In this document: positions 44,878 through 54,577 of the stretch, in pieces
Layout of the letters: each line of letters starts with the position of its first letter
How positions within the stretch are numbered: the first letter of the stretch is position 1
DNA from: Shewanella sp. GD04112
Lineage (GTDB): Bacteria > Pseudomonadota > Gammaproteobacteria > Enterobacterales > Shewanellaceae
Assembly: GCF_029835735.1 (NCBI RefSeq)
Contig: NZ_JAOEAL010000001.1
Coordinates: forward strand, 868,001-932,000
Direction of reading: 5' to 3'
DNA length: 64,000 nucleotides
Notes under the pieces: model-generated
Database searches by the model: none
Told to the model about the DNA's origin: nothing
What the model saw: only the letters and a program-made list of their open reading frames with translations
Made by a program: the position numbers and the translations under genes

Positions 44878-45339
44878 CTAAGGTTTCACCGCTCTTGTGA
44901 TAGGGTTTTGCAGGCTGATAAGGGTTTCAGTCGATTGAATTTCGTCGATGGATTGGATGCGGTTAATCAACACGTGTTGCAGGCCATCGATGGATTGGCA
45001 CATTACTTTGACAAAAATGCTGTAGTTGCCTGTGGTGTAGTAGGCTTCTACCACTTCTTCTAAGGCGTTTAGCTTGGCGATGGCGGCGGGGTAGTCGCCG
45101 GCACTTTTGAGATTAATTCCGATAAAACAGCAGACATCGTACCCGAGAGCCTTGGGATTGATGGTGATCTGGGCACCCGTGATAATCCCCGCTTGTTTCA
45201 TTTTCTCGACACGCACATGGATAGTACCCGCACTCACGCCGAAACGTTTGGCAAGCTCGGCAAACGGGGTGCGTGCATCTTGCATTAAGGCTTCGAGGAT
45301 ATGGTTATCAAGCTGATCGCGCTGAAATGCGGTTTCCAT
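44878..45339 (-). CDS. asnC: Lrp/AsnC-family regulator AsnC
   Basis: A 153-residue regulator, near the 152 of E. coli AsnC and very like it (ARTPFAELAKRFGVSAGTIHVRVEKMKQAGIITGA, and the end STETLISLQNPITRAVKP). The N-terminal helix-turn-helix binds DNA; the C-terminal RAM domain senses amino acids. E. coli AsnC activates asnA in response to asparagine, but asnA is not adjacent here. The start at 45339 is set by GAGAG eight bases upstream; an in-frame ATG eleven codons earlier is less likely. Confidence 0.92.
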   Translation of the reverse strand: METAFQRDQLDNHILEALMQDARTPFAELAKRFGVSAGTIHVRVEKMKQAGIITGAQITINPKALGYDVCCFIGINLKSAGDYPAAIAKLNALEEVVEAYYTTGNYSIFVKVMCQSIDGLQHVLINRIQSIDEIQSTETLISLQNPITRAVKP

Positions 45340-45434
45340 AAATAAACTCTCTATAACATAATGAATTGTCATAAAGTTACGTTCTTTTATGGTGAATGGC
45401 TACTGCTTTTAGGTGTTTTTATTGTTTTTAGTGA

Positions 45435-46112
45435 TCATTGCTCACCTTCTGGCTCACAAAAGGGAGCATCGGCACTGAACGTCATGCTCTCTCCCGTGTA
45501 AGGGTGTTTAATGGTGAGCTCTGCGGCGTGCAGTAATAATCGCGGTGCTAAGGATTTTGCCAGCGGATCGGCATAAAAGCCGTCGCCGAGGATCGGATGC
45601 CCAAGCGCCATCATATGTACCCTGAGTTGGTGTGAGCGCCCTGTAATCGGCTTTAGCTTTACCAAAGTCGAGCGTTTGGCGCGGCTTAACACTTCAAAGT
45701 GGGTTAAAGAGGGTTTACCTATTTCGTGGTCAACCTTCTGTTTTGGGCGATTGGGCCAGTCGCAGATCAGCGGATAATCCACGCTACCCGTCGCATTTTT
45801 AACGTGTCCAGCGACTCTGGCAAGATAAGTTTTGCTGGTTTCTCTATCGTGAAATTGGCGTTTTAGCTCGCGCTCGGCGCTACGAATGAGCGCAACCACC
45901 ATGACACCCGAGGTCGCCATGTCGAGGCGATGGACGATTTGGCAATGGGGATGCTCGGCTTTGACTCGGGCATACACACTGTCGTAATGGGCGGGATCGC
46001 GACCAGGCACGGACAATAATCCCGAAGGCTTGTTGACCACGATAATATCTTTATCTTGGTAAAGCACATCGAGCCAGGGAGTTGTCGGTGGTTGGTAAAT
46101 AAAATCAGTCAT
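45435..46112 (-). CDS. rluA: RluA family pseudouridine synthase
   Basis: A 225-residue enzyme of RluA length. The catalytic motif is HRLDMATSGVMVVAL, whose aspartate starts the isomerisation. NKPSGLLSVPGR and GRSHQLRVHMMALGHPILGD complete the signature; there is no S4 domain, as in E. coli RluA, which modifies 23S rRNA U746 and tRNA U32. The start at 46112 gives MTDFIYQPPTTPWLDVLYQD, matching the family; an open frame continues 19 codons upstream. Confidence 0.9.
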   Translation of the reverse strand: MTDFIYQPPTTPWLDVLYQDKDIIVVNKPSGLLSVPGRDPAHYDSVYARVKAEHPHCQIVHRLDMATSGVMVVALIRSAERELKRQFHDRETSKTYLARVAGHVKNATGSVDYPLICDWPNRPKQKVDHEIGKPSLTHFEVLSRAKRSTLVKLKPITGRSHQLRVHMMALGHPILGDGFYADPLAKSLAPRLLLHAAELTIKHPYTGESMTFSADAPFCEPEGEQ

Positions 46113-46299
46113 AATCGCGCCTATTAAACAATGCGCGGCAAAGATACTCTGCTCGGCTCTAGGGCGCAAGTTTGTTGTCTCTCCTCTTTATCTCGCCTCG
46201 CGTTAATCCTGCGAAAAATGATTTGCAGATAGAGCTGGATTTGAGTTTTTGTTATACTCGTCACCTTTTTCGTGATTGTTCATTTTGAGCCTGTGAAGT

Positions 46300-48216
46300 A
46301 TGAGCCAGCCAGAGATTTACACACCTGAGACACTTTCTCACGTTAATAACCGCTTAGAGTTATTGGCGCCTGCAAAAAATGCCGATTATGGTATTGAAGC
46401 CATTCGCCATGGTGCCGACGCGGTTTATATCGGTGGTCCCGCATTCGGAGCGCGTGCGACCGCGGGTAACAGTGTGGAAGATATTGCCCGTCTGTGTTCT
46501 TTTGCTCATAAGTATCATGCGCAAGTGTTTGTGGCCATTAACACTATTCTGATGGACGATGAGCTCCAAACCGCTGAAAAGCTGATTTGGGATGTGTATA
46601 ACGCGGGCGCCGATGCACTGATTGTGCAGGACATGGGCGTATTGCAGCTTAACCTGCCGCCGATTGCGCTGCATGCCAGTACGCAAATGGACAATCGTAA
46701 TCCCGAGAAAGTCGCCTTCTTAGAGCAAGTAGGTTTTTCACAAGTGGTATTGGCACGCGAGTTAGGTTTAAGCCAAATCCGTGAGGTTGCCGCTCACACC
46801 AATATGCAGATTGAGTTCTTTATCCACGGCGCCCTGTGTGTGGCCTACAGTGGATTATGTAACTTAAGTCATGCCTTCAGTAACCGCAGTGCAAACCGCG
46901 GTGAATGTTCGCAAATGTGTCGTCTACCGGGCAATCTAAAGACCCGCCAAGGGGATGTGTTGGCGCAAAACGAGCATTTACTCTCATTAAAAGACAATAA
47001 CCAAACCGATAACCTCGAAGCCTTGATTGATGCCGGTGTACGCTCCTTTAAAATTGAGGGGCGTTTAAAAGACTTAAGTTACGTTAAAAACGTGACTGCC
47101 CATTATCGTCAAAAGCTCGATGCCATTATGGCGCGTCGCCCTGAGTTCGTGGCGTCATCCCACGGCCGTACTGAACATACTTTTACTCCGGATCCCGAAA
47201 AAACCTTTAACCGTGGCAGCACAGATTACTTTGTGAATGAGCGTAGCCAAGGGATTAAAGACTTCCGCTCGCCAAAATATATCGGTCAAGATGTGGGTAA
47301 AGTGGTCGCCATCGGCAAAGACTTTATTCAAGTCAGTTCAACCCACGAATTTAATAACGGCGATGGTTTAGCCTATTTCCCGCCAAACTATGCGATGGCC
47401 AAACAGTCCGATGACAAATTGCAGGGACTGCGTGTTAACCGCGCCGAAGGCCATAAGCTGCATGTATTGCAGGTGCCGCGCGATCTGCGTGTTGGTATGA
47501 CGCTGTATCGTAACCATAACCAAGCCTTCGAAACTTTACTTTCTAAGGAGTCTGCCAAGCGTATTATCGGCGTCGACATGCGTTTAACCGATACCGCTAC
47601 GGGCGTGGCGTTAACGATGACGGATGTGTACGGCCTGAGTGCGACCGTTGAGCTTGCAGTCGAAAAGACGCCCGCCACCGATGCTGAAAAAACCTTGCAG
47701 ACTATTCGTACTCAATTGTCGAAACTTGGCAGTACCGATTTTACGGCGCGCCAGATTAGTATCGAAACTGCTCAGCCTTGGTTCCTGCCAGCATCAACGC
47801 TCAACGGTCTGCGCCGTGATGCGGTAGCAGCATTAGAACTTGCCCGTGTTGAAGGCTACCAGCGTCCAAAACCTTGGAAATATAACCAAGATGCTGTGTA
47901 CCCCTTCAAACACTTAAGTTATTTAGGTAACGTGGCAAACGAAAAGGCGAAGGACTTTTATCAGCGCCATGGTGTGATTGAAATTCAGGACACCTACGAG
48001 AAAAACGGCGTGACCGAAGATGTGCCGTTAATGATCACTAAGCATTGCCTGAGATTTAACTTCAATCTTTGTCCTAAGGAAGTACCGGGCATTAAAGCCG
48101 ATCCTATGGTGCTTGAGATTGGTAACGATGTGTTGAAGTTGGTGTTCGACTGTCCAAAATGCGAGATGATGGTCGTTGGTGAAAACCGCCAGGTTCGCGG
48201 TCAAAAAGCCGTTTAA
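46300..48216 (+). CDS. rlhA: Peptidase U32 family protein, 23S rRNA hydroxylation (RlhA type)
   Basis: A 638-residue U32-type protein. The U32 barrel starts NRLELLAPAKNADYGIEAIRHGADAVYIGGPAFGARA, and has a cysteine cluster including CVAYSGLCNLSHAFSNRSANRGECSQMCRLP and late cysteines (CPKE, CPKCEMM). Length and start match RlhA (YdcP), which is needed for hydroxylation of C2501 in 23S rRNA, rather than the shorter TrhP (YegQ). It is a separate single-gene unit with a terminator. Confidence 0.82.
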   Translation: MSQPEIYTPETLSHVNNRLELLAPAKNADYGIEAIRHGADAVYIGGPAFGARATAGNSVEDIARLCSFAHKYHAQVFVAINTILMDDELQTAEKLIWDVYNAGADALIVQDMGVLQLNLPPIALHASTQMDNRNPEKVAFLEQVGFSQVVLARELGLSQIREVAAHTNMQIEFFIHGALCVAYSGLCNLSHAFSNRSANRGECSQMCRLPGNLKTRQGDVLAQNEHLLSLKDNNQTDNLEALIDAGVRSFKIEGRLKDLSYVKNVTAHYRQKLDAIMARRPEFVASSHGRTEHTFTPDPEKTFNRGSTDYFVNERSQGIKDFRSPKYIGQDVGKVVAIGKDFIQVSSTHEFNNGDGLAYFPPNYAMAKQSDDKLQGLRVNRAEGHKLHVLQVPRDLRVGMTLYRNHNQAFETLLSKESAKRIIGVDMRLTDTATGVALTMTDVYGLSATVELAVEKTPATDAEKTLQTIRTQLSKLGSTDFTARQISIETAQPWFLPASTLNGLRRDAVAALELARVEGYQRPKPWKYNQDAVYPFKHLSYLGNVANEKAKDFYQRHGVIEIQDTYEKNGVTEDVPLMITKHCLRFNFNLCPKEVPGIKADPMVLEIGNDVLKLVFDCPKCEMMVVGENRQVRGQKAV

Positions 48217-48236
48217 TTTAGGCTTGAATGGTTATC

Positions 48237-48270
48237 AAGGGAGCGTTGAGTATTCAATGCTCCCTTTTTG
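48237..48270 (+). terminator. Terminator after rlhA
   Basis: AAGGGAGCGTTGA and TCAATGCTCCCTT pair across four bases, with one G-T pair, then five T. Confidence 0.88.
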
Positions 48271-48358
48271 TTTTTAGGGCCGTTGCCGCTCTCTTTGTTG
48301 CCACTTGGTTAACTACAGGATATTTTATTGAAAAATTTCAATAATAAAGGATGTCAGC

Positions 48359-48733
48359 ATGGGATTGTTAGATGGGTTACTGGGGAATGCGTCAGAGGTC
48401 GATTTACAGGAACTGGCCGAAGAGCTGCGCCCAATTATGGGCATTCAGGAAGAACTAAAACTGGCCTATAAAGTGATCCGCGATCTGTTTGTATTTACCA
48501 ACAAACGCTTGATCTTAATCGATAAGCAAGGACTGACGGGCAAGAAAACCAGTTATCACTCAGTGCCCTATAAATCCATTACCCATTTTGAAGTGGAAAC
48601 CACAGGCCATTTCGATATGGATGCCGAGCTTAGGATCTGGATCTCTGGCCAAAGTGATCCTCTGGTTAAAGAACTGAAACGCGGTACCGATGTCGTTGGG
48701 ATCCAAAAGACCATAGCGACGTTTGCGCTTTAA
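48359..48733 (+). CDS. Bacterial PH domain protein (bPH_1)
   Basis: A 124-residue one-domain protein of the bacterial pleckstrin-homology-like family (bPH_1): MGLLDGLLGNASEVD, then LKLAYKVIRDLFVFTNKRLILIDKQGLTGKKTSYHSVPYKSITHFEVET, which are family hallmarks. It is cytosolic, and homologues form ring oligomers; the role is unknown. AAAGGATG precedes the ATG. It stands alone. Confidence 0.9.
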   Translation: MGLLDGLLGNASEVDLQELAEELRPIMGIQEELKLAYKVIRDLFVFTNKRLILIDKQGLTGKKTSYHSVPYKSITHFEVETTGHFDMDAELRIWISGQSDPLVKELKRGTDVVGIQKTIATFAL

Positions 48734-48795
48734 TCCCTTGCTTTAGCGATTGAGTTATCAGCAGGTCGTCGCCGAATTGACTTGCTGATATTCAA

Positions 48796-51069
48796 TCAAT
48801 TCAAGACTCTATGGTTTGAACCGCTGGACTGTTCTATCGGTTCACCATTCATAGTATAGGTTTCGGATAATTCGAGCCGGCCTTGTTTATCGTATTGATT
48901 GTGGATCCCCACCCAAAAGTGTTCTTGCCCCTGAAAAAGTAAGTTGCCTTCTTCGGCGATTTGACGATTCGGATGATAGCGTTTCATGGCATAGAGTTGG
49001 CTACCTGGGTCAAATTTTAAATGGTAACTAAGGATTGGCGCCGACGTTTGGTGCTCCTTAGTATCATTAGACTTAGCCATTGCTTCGACAATGTTATTGT
49101 CATCGACCATGGTTTTTGCTGCCATAGGCTGTTCCTGCTCGGCAGCATCAAAATAGTGGCGGGTTTCATTGAGCTTACCATCGTCGCTGAGCCAGGCTTC
49201 GCGTTGTAACTGGCCTTGCGGTGTAAAACGTTGCCAGTGGCCGACATCCTGATAATCGTTTTCTATCACTTTTACAAAGCCAGACTCGAGCAATTCGCCT
49301 TGTTTTGAAAAGGCTTTTGAGCTGAATAGGTTCTCGTCTAGGCGAGTGAGCAGCCAACGGATAGCCCCATCCTCATAGTATTCGATGCGAGTGTCAGGGT
49401 GACCCGTCTGATAATATTCCCGTTGATTATCCTCAAGATGATAGCCGCAACGGGTGTTGGAGTGGCTCTCAAAGGATTCGAGAACACCTTGCTTGTTATA
49501 GGAAGAGCGTTCCTTGAGGTAACCTTGGCCATCACGGACAACATATTCTGCAATTGTCTTGATGGTACCGTCTTCATAAAACCAGCGGGCCGTGCCATCG
49601 CGATTGCCTTGAGTGTGGGGCAAATACATTTGAACTTGTTGGTTTTCATAGTATTCAATAAAGGGCGCGATGGAGAGGTTACGCTGATATTGGCCTTCGG
49701 CTGACAATACGCCGCTTTCATAATAACTGCGGAAAAGGCCTTCTCTTAAGCCCTTTTCAAGATAGATCTCAAGGGAGAGTTGACCATTTTCATGGTACCA
49801 AGTGGCAAGACCCTGCTCATGGCCATTTTCAAAGGGGATGCATTGTTCAAGCTGTCCGTTCCGATACCATTTCTCGCTGTTACCATGGGCAAGGCCATCA
49901 ACAAAATTGAATTGGCTTGCCAGCACGCCATTGGGGTGCCATTCCTGACGTAAACCGCAATTTAACCCCTGTGGATTGAGGTGTTCTCGCCAGGCCAGTT
50001 GGCCATCTTCGTAATAGGTTTCGAGGCTTTTACCCGAGGCATCGAGATGCACTTCTTGTTTCAGATTGCCGTTGGTATGGTACCAAAGCTCTTTAACCAG
50101 CTCTCCCATGTCATAGCTTAATTCGGCCTGCAGCGTGCCATCCTCATAGTACATATACTCAATTCCGTGGATGTGATTTGCCACCATTGGGCGCGTCAGC
50201 CACAGATTTCCAGATTCATAATAGCGAGTTAACTGATTGATATAATTATCTTCACTATCCTTTTCGGCGGTTTCTTTTATCTGACCATTGCTATAGTAGC
50301 GGGTTAGTAGCATTCCTTCGGAGTGGCGCTCCTCGACTTGATTGATTTTGCCTTCATTGTCATACCAAGTCTGGCGCCCGAGCTGTTGCTCCTCAATAAA
50401 ATGTCCTTCGAACTGCAATACACCTAAGGCATTGAATTGGCGAGTGATGCCGTTGCGCTCACCAAAGTAATTGCAATCGACAGCCTGAGTGAGGTTGGGG
50501 GATTGGGTGACAATTCGCAGTAGATTCTGACCTTGCTCTGTCTCAATCTGATGGAATGTCCGTTGCAGTTTGCCTGTGAGACTGCCGAAGTCCTGCATAT
50601 CGCCTTGTACTCTGTGCTCGGCATCGACATGAAAACGGCAGATCACTAATTCTTGCGGGTTTACCAGTGCCACTTGCCAGCGGGCTTGGTTCGCATCAGC
50701 ATCAGCATCAGCATCTTGCTCTAGGCTACAGGTCTTATCCTGACCGAGATAAAAATCTTGCACTGGGCCGTGTATCTCTATGCGGTCAAATTGGTTCTCG
50801 TGGAAGGTGCAGGATTCATGCTCTCGTTCCCAACCGAGCAGCTCGATCGTTTGCGGGCTGTCGAAGTAGTGGCGGGTAAACTCTTCGTGGGTGTCTGAAT
50901 GAGTGGCTTGCGCCGGAGTCGCTTGAATGGCAAGACTAAAATAAGGTTTGAACGTACTGGATGGGAGTGGAGCGGGATTGGGAGAGGTTTGAAGAGGTAT
51001 GTCTTGGTGGGCGCAGCTATTCTTTTTTGCATTAAATAACTTAGCTTTAAATGCGCGAAACAACGACAT
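48796..51069 (-). CDS. Large YwqK/MORN-variant repeat protein
   Basis: A 757-residue protein with no signal peptide or membrane helix. From about residue 225 to 620 it is a series of some 15 repeats of about 22-25 residues with the core (W/Y)Y.(N/D)G.L..(E), for example LTRYYSNGQIKE, LTRYYESGNLWL, MYYEDGTLQAEL, WYHENGQLSLEI and YYEDGAIRWL. This is the YwqK antitoxin-like / MORN-variant repeat. The N-terminal 200 residues include an acidic DADADADA run. Function unknown; the repeats are likely protein-binding. GGAGAAG precedes the ATG. Confidence 0.85.
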   Translation of the reverse strand: MSLFRAFKAKLFNAKKNSCAHQDIPLQTSPNPAPLPSSTFKPYFSLAIQATPAQATHSDTHEEFTRHYFDSPQTIELLGWEREHESCTFHENQFDRIEIHGPVQDFYLGQDKTCSLEQDADADADANQARWQVALVNPQELVICRFHVDAEHRVQGDMQDFGSLTGKLQRTFHQIETEQGQNLLRIVTQSPNLTQAVDCNYFGERNGITRQFNALGVLQFEGHFIEEQQLGRQTWYDNEGKINQVEERHSEGMLLTRYYSNGQIKETAEKDSEDNYINQLTRYYESGNLWLTRPMVANHIHGIEYMYYEDGTLQAELSYDMGELVKELWYHTNGNLKQEVHLDASGKSLETYYEDGQLAWREHLNPQGLNCGLRQEWHPNGVLASQFNFVDGLAHGNSEKWYRNGQLEQCIPFENGHEQGLATWYHENGQLSLEIYLEKGLREGLFRSYYESGVLSAEGQYQRNLSIAPFIEYYENQQVQMYLPHTQGNRDGTARWFYEDGTIKTIAEYVVRDGQGYLKERSSYNKQGVLESFESHSNTRCGYHLEDNQREYYQTGHPDTRIEYYEDGAIRWLLTRLDENLFSSKAFSKQGELLESGFVKVIENDYQDVGHWQRFTPQGQLQREAWLSDDGKLNETRHYFDAAEQEQPMAAKTMVDDNNIVEAMAKSNDTKEHQTSAPILSYHLKFDPGSQLYAMKRYHPNRQIAEEGNLLFQGQEHFWVGIHNQYDKQGRLELSETYTMNGEPIEQSSGSNHRVLN

Positions 51070-51214
51070 AGGTCAACTTCTCCATATCCATATGATACAA
51101 CGATCTTTTTTGTCATCTCATAAGGCTCTTAGCCCTAAGAGCGCCTATGATAACGGTTTATACTTTGGTTTCTCAATAGATTATCTTGCTCTCGAGCCAT
51201 GATAAGGATTCAAG

Positions 51215-51538
51215 ATGCTACAAAATTTTTATCAGTCACTCCCCGATGATTTATCACTAGAAGTGTTCGAAACCCTTGCTTGCAATGGCAAGGTGAAGAT
51301 TGAACGCATTATCTCGCAAGGTCATTCGACGCCGTCGGGGGAGTGGTACGATCAATCTCAATATGAGTGGGTCATGTTGCTTAAAGGCGAGGCACAGCTC
51401 GAATTCGAAGATGCTCAGTTAGTTACCCTAAAACCAGGGGATTACCTCACCCTAGCGCCGCATCAAAAGCACAGAGTTGCGTCGACCAGTTCAGAGGATG
51501 AAACCCTATGGCTGGCCGTGTTTTACGATGCCGAATGA
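51215..51538 (+). CDS. Small cupin-domain protein
   Basis: A 107-residue single cupin. The barrel motifs are SQGHSTPSGEWYDQSQYEWVMLLKGEAQLEFED (motif 1, in which the usual HxH is partly replaced) and LKPGDYLTLAPHQKHRV (motif 2, with the histidine). Cupins of this size may bind a metal and a small ligand; role unknown. AAGGA lies seven bases before the ATG. It is convergent with the ATPase gene, 24 bases between the stops. Confidence 0.85.
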   Translation: MLQNFYQSLPDDLSLEVFETLACNGKVKIERIISQGHSTPSGEWYDQSQYEWVMLLKGEAQLEFEDAQLVTLKPGDYLTLAPHQKHRVASTSSEDETLWLAVFYDAE

Positions 51539-51562
51539 TGCAGAGACGTTATATCTTAGCGG

Positions 51563-52735
51563 CTATTTGAGTTGCCATTGCCAGCTCGGCGTATTGAGTA
51601 AATCCTGCCCCACAATTTGGGTTTGCCCTAGATTTTTATCGAGTGCCAAGGTATTGCAATGCTCAAACTGACTCAAGGCATTAATCAAGCGGTTAGCGTG
51701 GGACACGACCCAAAGCTGACACCCCTCGGAAGCCTTGGCGATAAGCCGAGCCAAAGCGGGCAATAGATCGGGGTGCAGGCTGGTTTCGGGTTCGTTTAAT
51801 ACCATTAGCTCGGGTGGTCTTGGGGTAAGTAATGCGGCGATAAGCAGTAAATACCTCAGGGTACCGTCTGAGAGTTCACTGGCATGTAGTGGCCTTAACA
51901 AGCCCTGCTGGTGGAATTCGAGTTGGAGTATCCCGCCCGCTTGGGGCGTGATACGCACCTTGGCCCCCGGAAAAGCATCGGTTACCGCATGATCGAATGC
52001 CGCTTTATCGCCAATCTCAAAAATAGTTTGTATGGCAGAGGGGAGATCTCGACCGTCATGGTGCAATACGGGAGTGGCTGTCCCGAGCTGCGGACGACGC
52101 GCAGCGGCCTCTGCATCGGTTCGAAAATGATCGTAAAAGCGCCAGGCGCGAATGCTGTCCCTTAGCGTTAACACTTCAGGGCTACGCTCCGGATCGGCAA
52201 GTTCGGTAAAAATACTGTCACCACTTTGCAGATGAGCGCTCAAGGTGAGCCAACCTTGTCCCTCGGGGCTGCGACTCTTCACCATAGGACCGCGGCGCTC
52301 CACTAACACGCTGGCGGAGCGATATTTGGGGCCATTCCAAATCGCCTCGCGTTTGATTTGCGGATCTAAGCCAAATAGGGTGGTGGAGTCCGGTTTGGGG
52401 AGACCAAGTTCAATCAGATAACTAAAATCTTCGCCAGCGAACCCAAGTTTTAGACGTTTGGGCGTTTGCCTGACCGTCGCTTCAATTGGCGTATCTCCTG
52501 CTAACATGCCCTTGGTGAGATTCTCTGGTCCCGCCCAAAAACAGGAGTCTAAGCCGCCTTCCTGCGCTAACGCATTAACAACGCCACCCTGCGCCGTTTG
52601 AGCTAATAGCCGTAAGGCTTTGTATAAATTGGATTTGCCACTGCCGTTAGCGCCAGTCACTAGGTTTAGGCGTCCAAGGGGTAAGACTATCTCCCTCAAG
52701 GTACGATAGTTAGAGATGGCTAGGGTGGTCAGCAT
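51563..52735 (-). CDS. AAA_21/SMC-like ATPase
   Basis: A 390-residue ABC/SMC-like ATPase (AAA_21 type, as in OLD-like families). Walker A is GANGSGKSNLYKAL (about 29-42), the signature-like segment is LSDGTLRYLLLIAALL, and Walker B is ELMVLNEPETSLHPDLL, with Asn in place of the usual Asp, which some members share. The switch histidine is in WVVSHANRLI. No nuclease or toxin partner is adjacent, so a defence role is not supported. Function unknown. Confidence 0.88.
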   Translation of the reverse strand: MLTTLAISNYRTLREIVLPLGRLNLVTGANGSGKSNLYKALRLLAQTAQGGVVNALAQEGGLDSCFWAGPENLTKGMLAGDTPIEATVRQTPKRLKLGFAGEDFSYLIELGLPKPDSTTLFGLDPQIKREAIWNGPKYRSASVLVERRGPMVKSRSPEGQGWLTLSAHLQSGDSIFTELADPERSPEVLTLRDSIRAWRFYDHFRTDAEAAARRPQLGTATPVLHHDGRDLPSAIQTIFEIGDKAAFDHAVTDAFPGAKVRITPQAGGILQLEFHQQGLLRPLHASELSDGTLRYLLLIAALLTPRPPELMVLNEPETSLHPDLLPALARLIAKASEGCQLWVVSHANRLINALSQFEHCNTLALDKNLGQTQIVGQDLLNTPSWQWQLK

Positions 52736-52792
52736 GACGGTCCATTTACTCGAGTGATTATTCGCAATTCAACCATGACGTTGTTAGTGCGC

Positions 52793-53956
52793 TTAGATGA
52801 GTACCTGATTGAGCACTCTTTGCCAGTTTCCGCCCATAAAGCGGTCGCGATCGGTCGACTTAAAGCGGGCCTTAGCTAACGCATCGTCGATACGGCTCAT
52901 ACGCTCGATATGGTTTAGCTCGGGAATGACCACATGTCTTGGCTCCGCATCAAAACCTAACACTTTTTTAGCCCTTAGGCTGTACCACCATTCCTGATAT
53001 TCCTTCACGCCCTGGGCATTGTCGTTATTCAGGGCTAACAGATTTTCTTGGCCTCTGAGTGGATAATCATTGGCGATGGCGACACAACCGACCCCGCCGA
53101 TACGGGCTACATATTCTAACTGGCGGATATAGTCATCAACGGTCGGGACGGCATTATTGGTGAGCCAAAAGCTCATCATAAAGACCCCGAATACGCCGCC
53201 TGAGTTGGCAATGGCGCGGATCACCTCATCGGGGCTACAACGGGCATGTTTGACAATACCACGCGCCGCGCCATGGCTTTGGACTATGGGCGCGCGGCTG
53301 AGTTTGGCAACATCTAATGCGGTTTGGGCACTTGAGTGGCTGACATCGACTAAGATATTGGCATGATTGAGTTTTTCAATCAGAGCACGGCCATGGGCGG
53401 TAAGAGGTTTATTGAGCCCGCCATTGGCATCGTTATCGAGGGCGCCGCCCGCAAAGGTATTGCCGTAATGGTGGGTGAGCTGCAGTGCTCGCAGACCTTG
53501 GCGGTGAAACTCATCGACGCGGGCCCATTGATTGGCCTCGCTGTCTTCTTCAACGCAATCCGCACCTTGGATTTGGAAGAAAACCGCAGTGCGATTGCTC
53601 TCCCTCGCCAATTGGATATCGCGTCCGGTTAAGCCTTGCAGGAGAATATCAGGATGTTCGCTGACACGTTTCGCGGCTTGCTGGATGCTTTCCATACAGG
53701 CTTTGTAAGTGCGTTTGTAGTTTAAGGTGCCGTCGGCTTGTTCAATGGTTTCGATGGCAGAGATATCACATAGAAAGGCATCGAGCCCAGATGCGGGGAC
53801 ATCGGCTAAATCATCGGGCAAAAAGGATAAACCATCGATATATAAGCGCCAAGAGCGCGGCGCAGCAAGGCTGGAGAAACTGGCAAAGGGACAAAGTAGC
53901 GTGGCGGCGCCAATCCCTTTTAACAGCGTTCGACGATCTTGATTAACAGCCTTCAT
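52793..53956 (-). CDS. Divergent M19 membrane-dipeptidase-like protein, Tat-exported
   Basis: A 387-residue protein with a twin-arginine signal (DRRTLLKGIGAATLLCPFA). The fold is M19: LVDVSHSSAQTALDVAKLSRAPIVQSHGAARGI holds H207 and H228, and GGNWQRVLN ends the protein as in the family. But the usual DGHxD motif reads DGLSF (41-45), and the bridging glutamate of the IEGG-type motif is Q130 (IQGAD). Three of five expected zinc ligands are thus changed. Activity as a dipeptidase is doubtful. AAGGAGAG precedes the ATG. Confidence 0.85.
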   Translation of the reverse strand: MKAVNQDRRTLLKGIGAATLLCPFASFSSLAAPRSWRLYIDGLSFLPDDLADVPASGLDAFLCDISAIETIEQADGTLNYKRTYKACMESIQQAAKRVSEHPDILLQGLTGRDIQLARESNRTAVFFQIQGADCVEEDSEANQWARVDEFHRQGLRALQLTHHYGNTFAGGALDNDANGGLNKPLTAHGRALIEKLNHANILVDVSHSSAQTALDVAKLSRAPIVQSHGAARGIVKHARCSPDEVIRAIANSGGVFGVFMMSFWLTNNAVPTVDDYIRQLEYVARIGGVGCVAIANDYPLRGQENLLALNNDNAQGVKEYQEWWYSLRAKKVLGFDAEPRHVVIPELNHIERMSRIDDALAKARFKSTDRDRFMGGNWQRVLNQVLI

Positions 53957-54066
53957 GGGCGTGCGCTCTCCTTCAGATGAAGCTAATTTTTACTTCTTTA
54001 TACCCTGTTAAGGCGTAGAAGTCTTTGATTAAATCCCTCTTTTACCGATTTAACCCGCAGATTGAT

Positions 54067-54510
54067 TTAGGGTTTTACCGCATCAATCATTGCCTTGGCT
54101 AAGGCATGTAAGCCATTGGTGCGCGAGGGACTTAATTGGCCCTCAAGCCCTAATTGTTTGAAATAGGTGGAAGGGTCGAAGGCGAGTATCTCGTCGCTCT
54201 GTTTGCCGTGACAGGCGCTCAGCAGTAAACCGATTAACCCCTTCACTATGCGTGCATCGCTATCGGCTAGAAAATAATGCTTAGCGTCTCGCTCAATATG
54301 GTACAGCCAGGCATCGCTCTCGCAGCCTTTGACTTGGGCGGCCTCAAGGCGAAATTCATCCGCTAAACTCGGTAAGGTTTTACCTAATAACATGATTTGG
54401 CGATATCTTTCCTGCCAGTTTGGCGCTTGCTCAAAACGGGCTAACAGGCTTGATGAATCCTCAACGGAGTAATCAAACTCGGTGGCAGCGGGCATGATTG
54501 GCAATGTCAT
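54067..54510 (-). CDS. csdE: SufE-family sulfur acceptor
   Basis: A 147-residue SufE/CsdE-type protein. The active cysteine is C63 in VKGCESDAWLY, which accepts persulfide sulfur; RYRQIMLLGKTLP and LSPSRTNGLHALAKAMIDAV are family signatures. It follows csdA on the same strand, 67 bases downstream, and is its likely partner, as in the E. coli CsdA-CsdE system. Confidence 0.9.
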   Translation of the reverse strand: MTLPIMPAATEFDYSVEDSSSLLARFEQAPNWQERYRQIMLLGKTLPSLADEFRLEAAQVKGCESDAWLYHIERDAKHYFLADSDARIVKGLIGLLLSACHGKQSDEILAFDPSTYFKQLGLEGQLSPSRTNGLHALAKAMIDAVKP

Positions 54511-54577
54511 GGGGAAAATGTCCTCTTCTTAAGCATGTTGCCTGATGGCGCAATGATATTAACCCTTAGCGAGCGGA

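Noticed and set aside
51563..52735. Anti-phage defence module around the AAA ATPase
   Set aside because: The neighbours are a cupin and an M19-like protein; no nuclease, reverse transcriptase or TIR-type effector is present.
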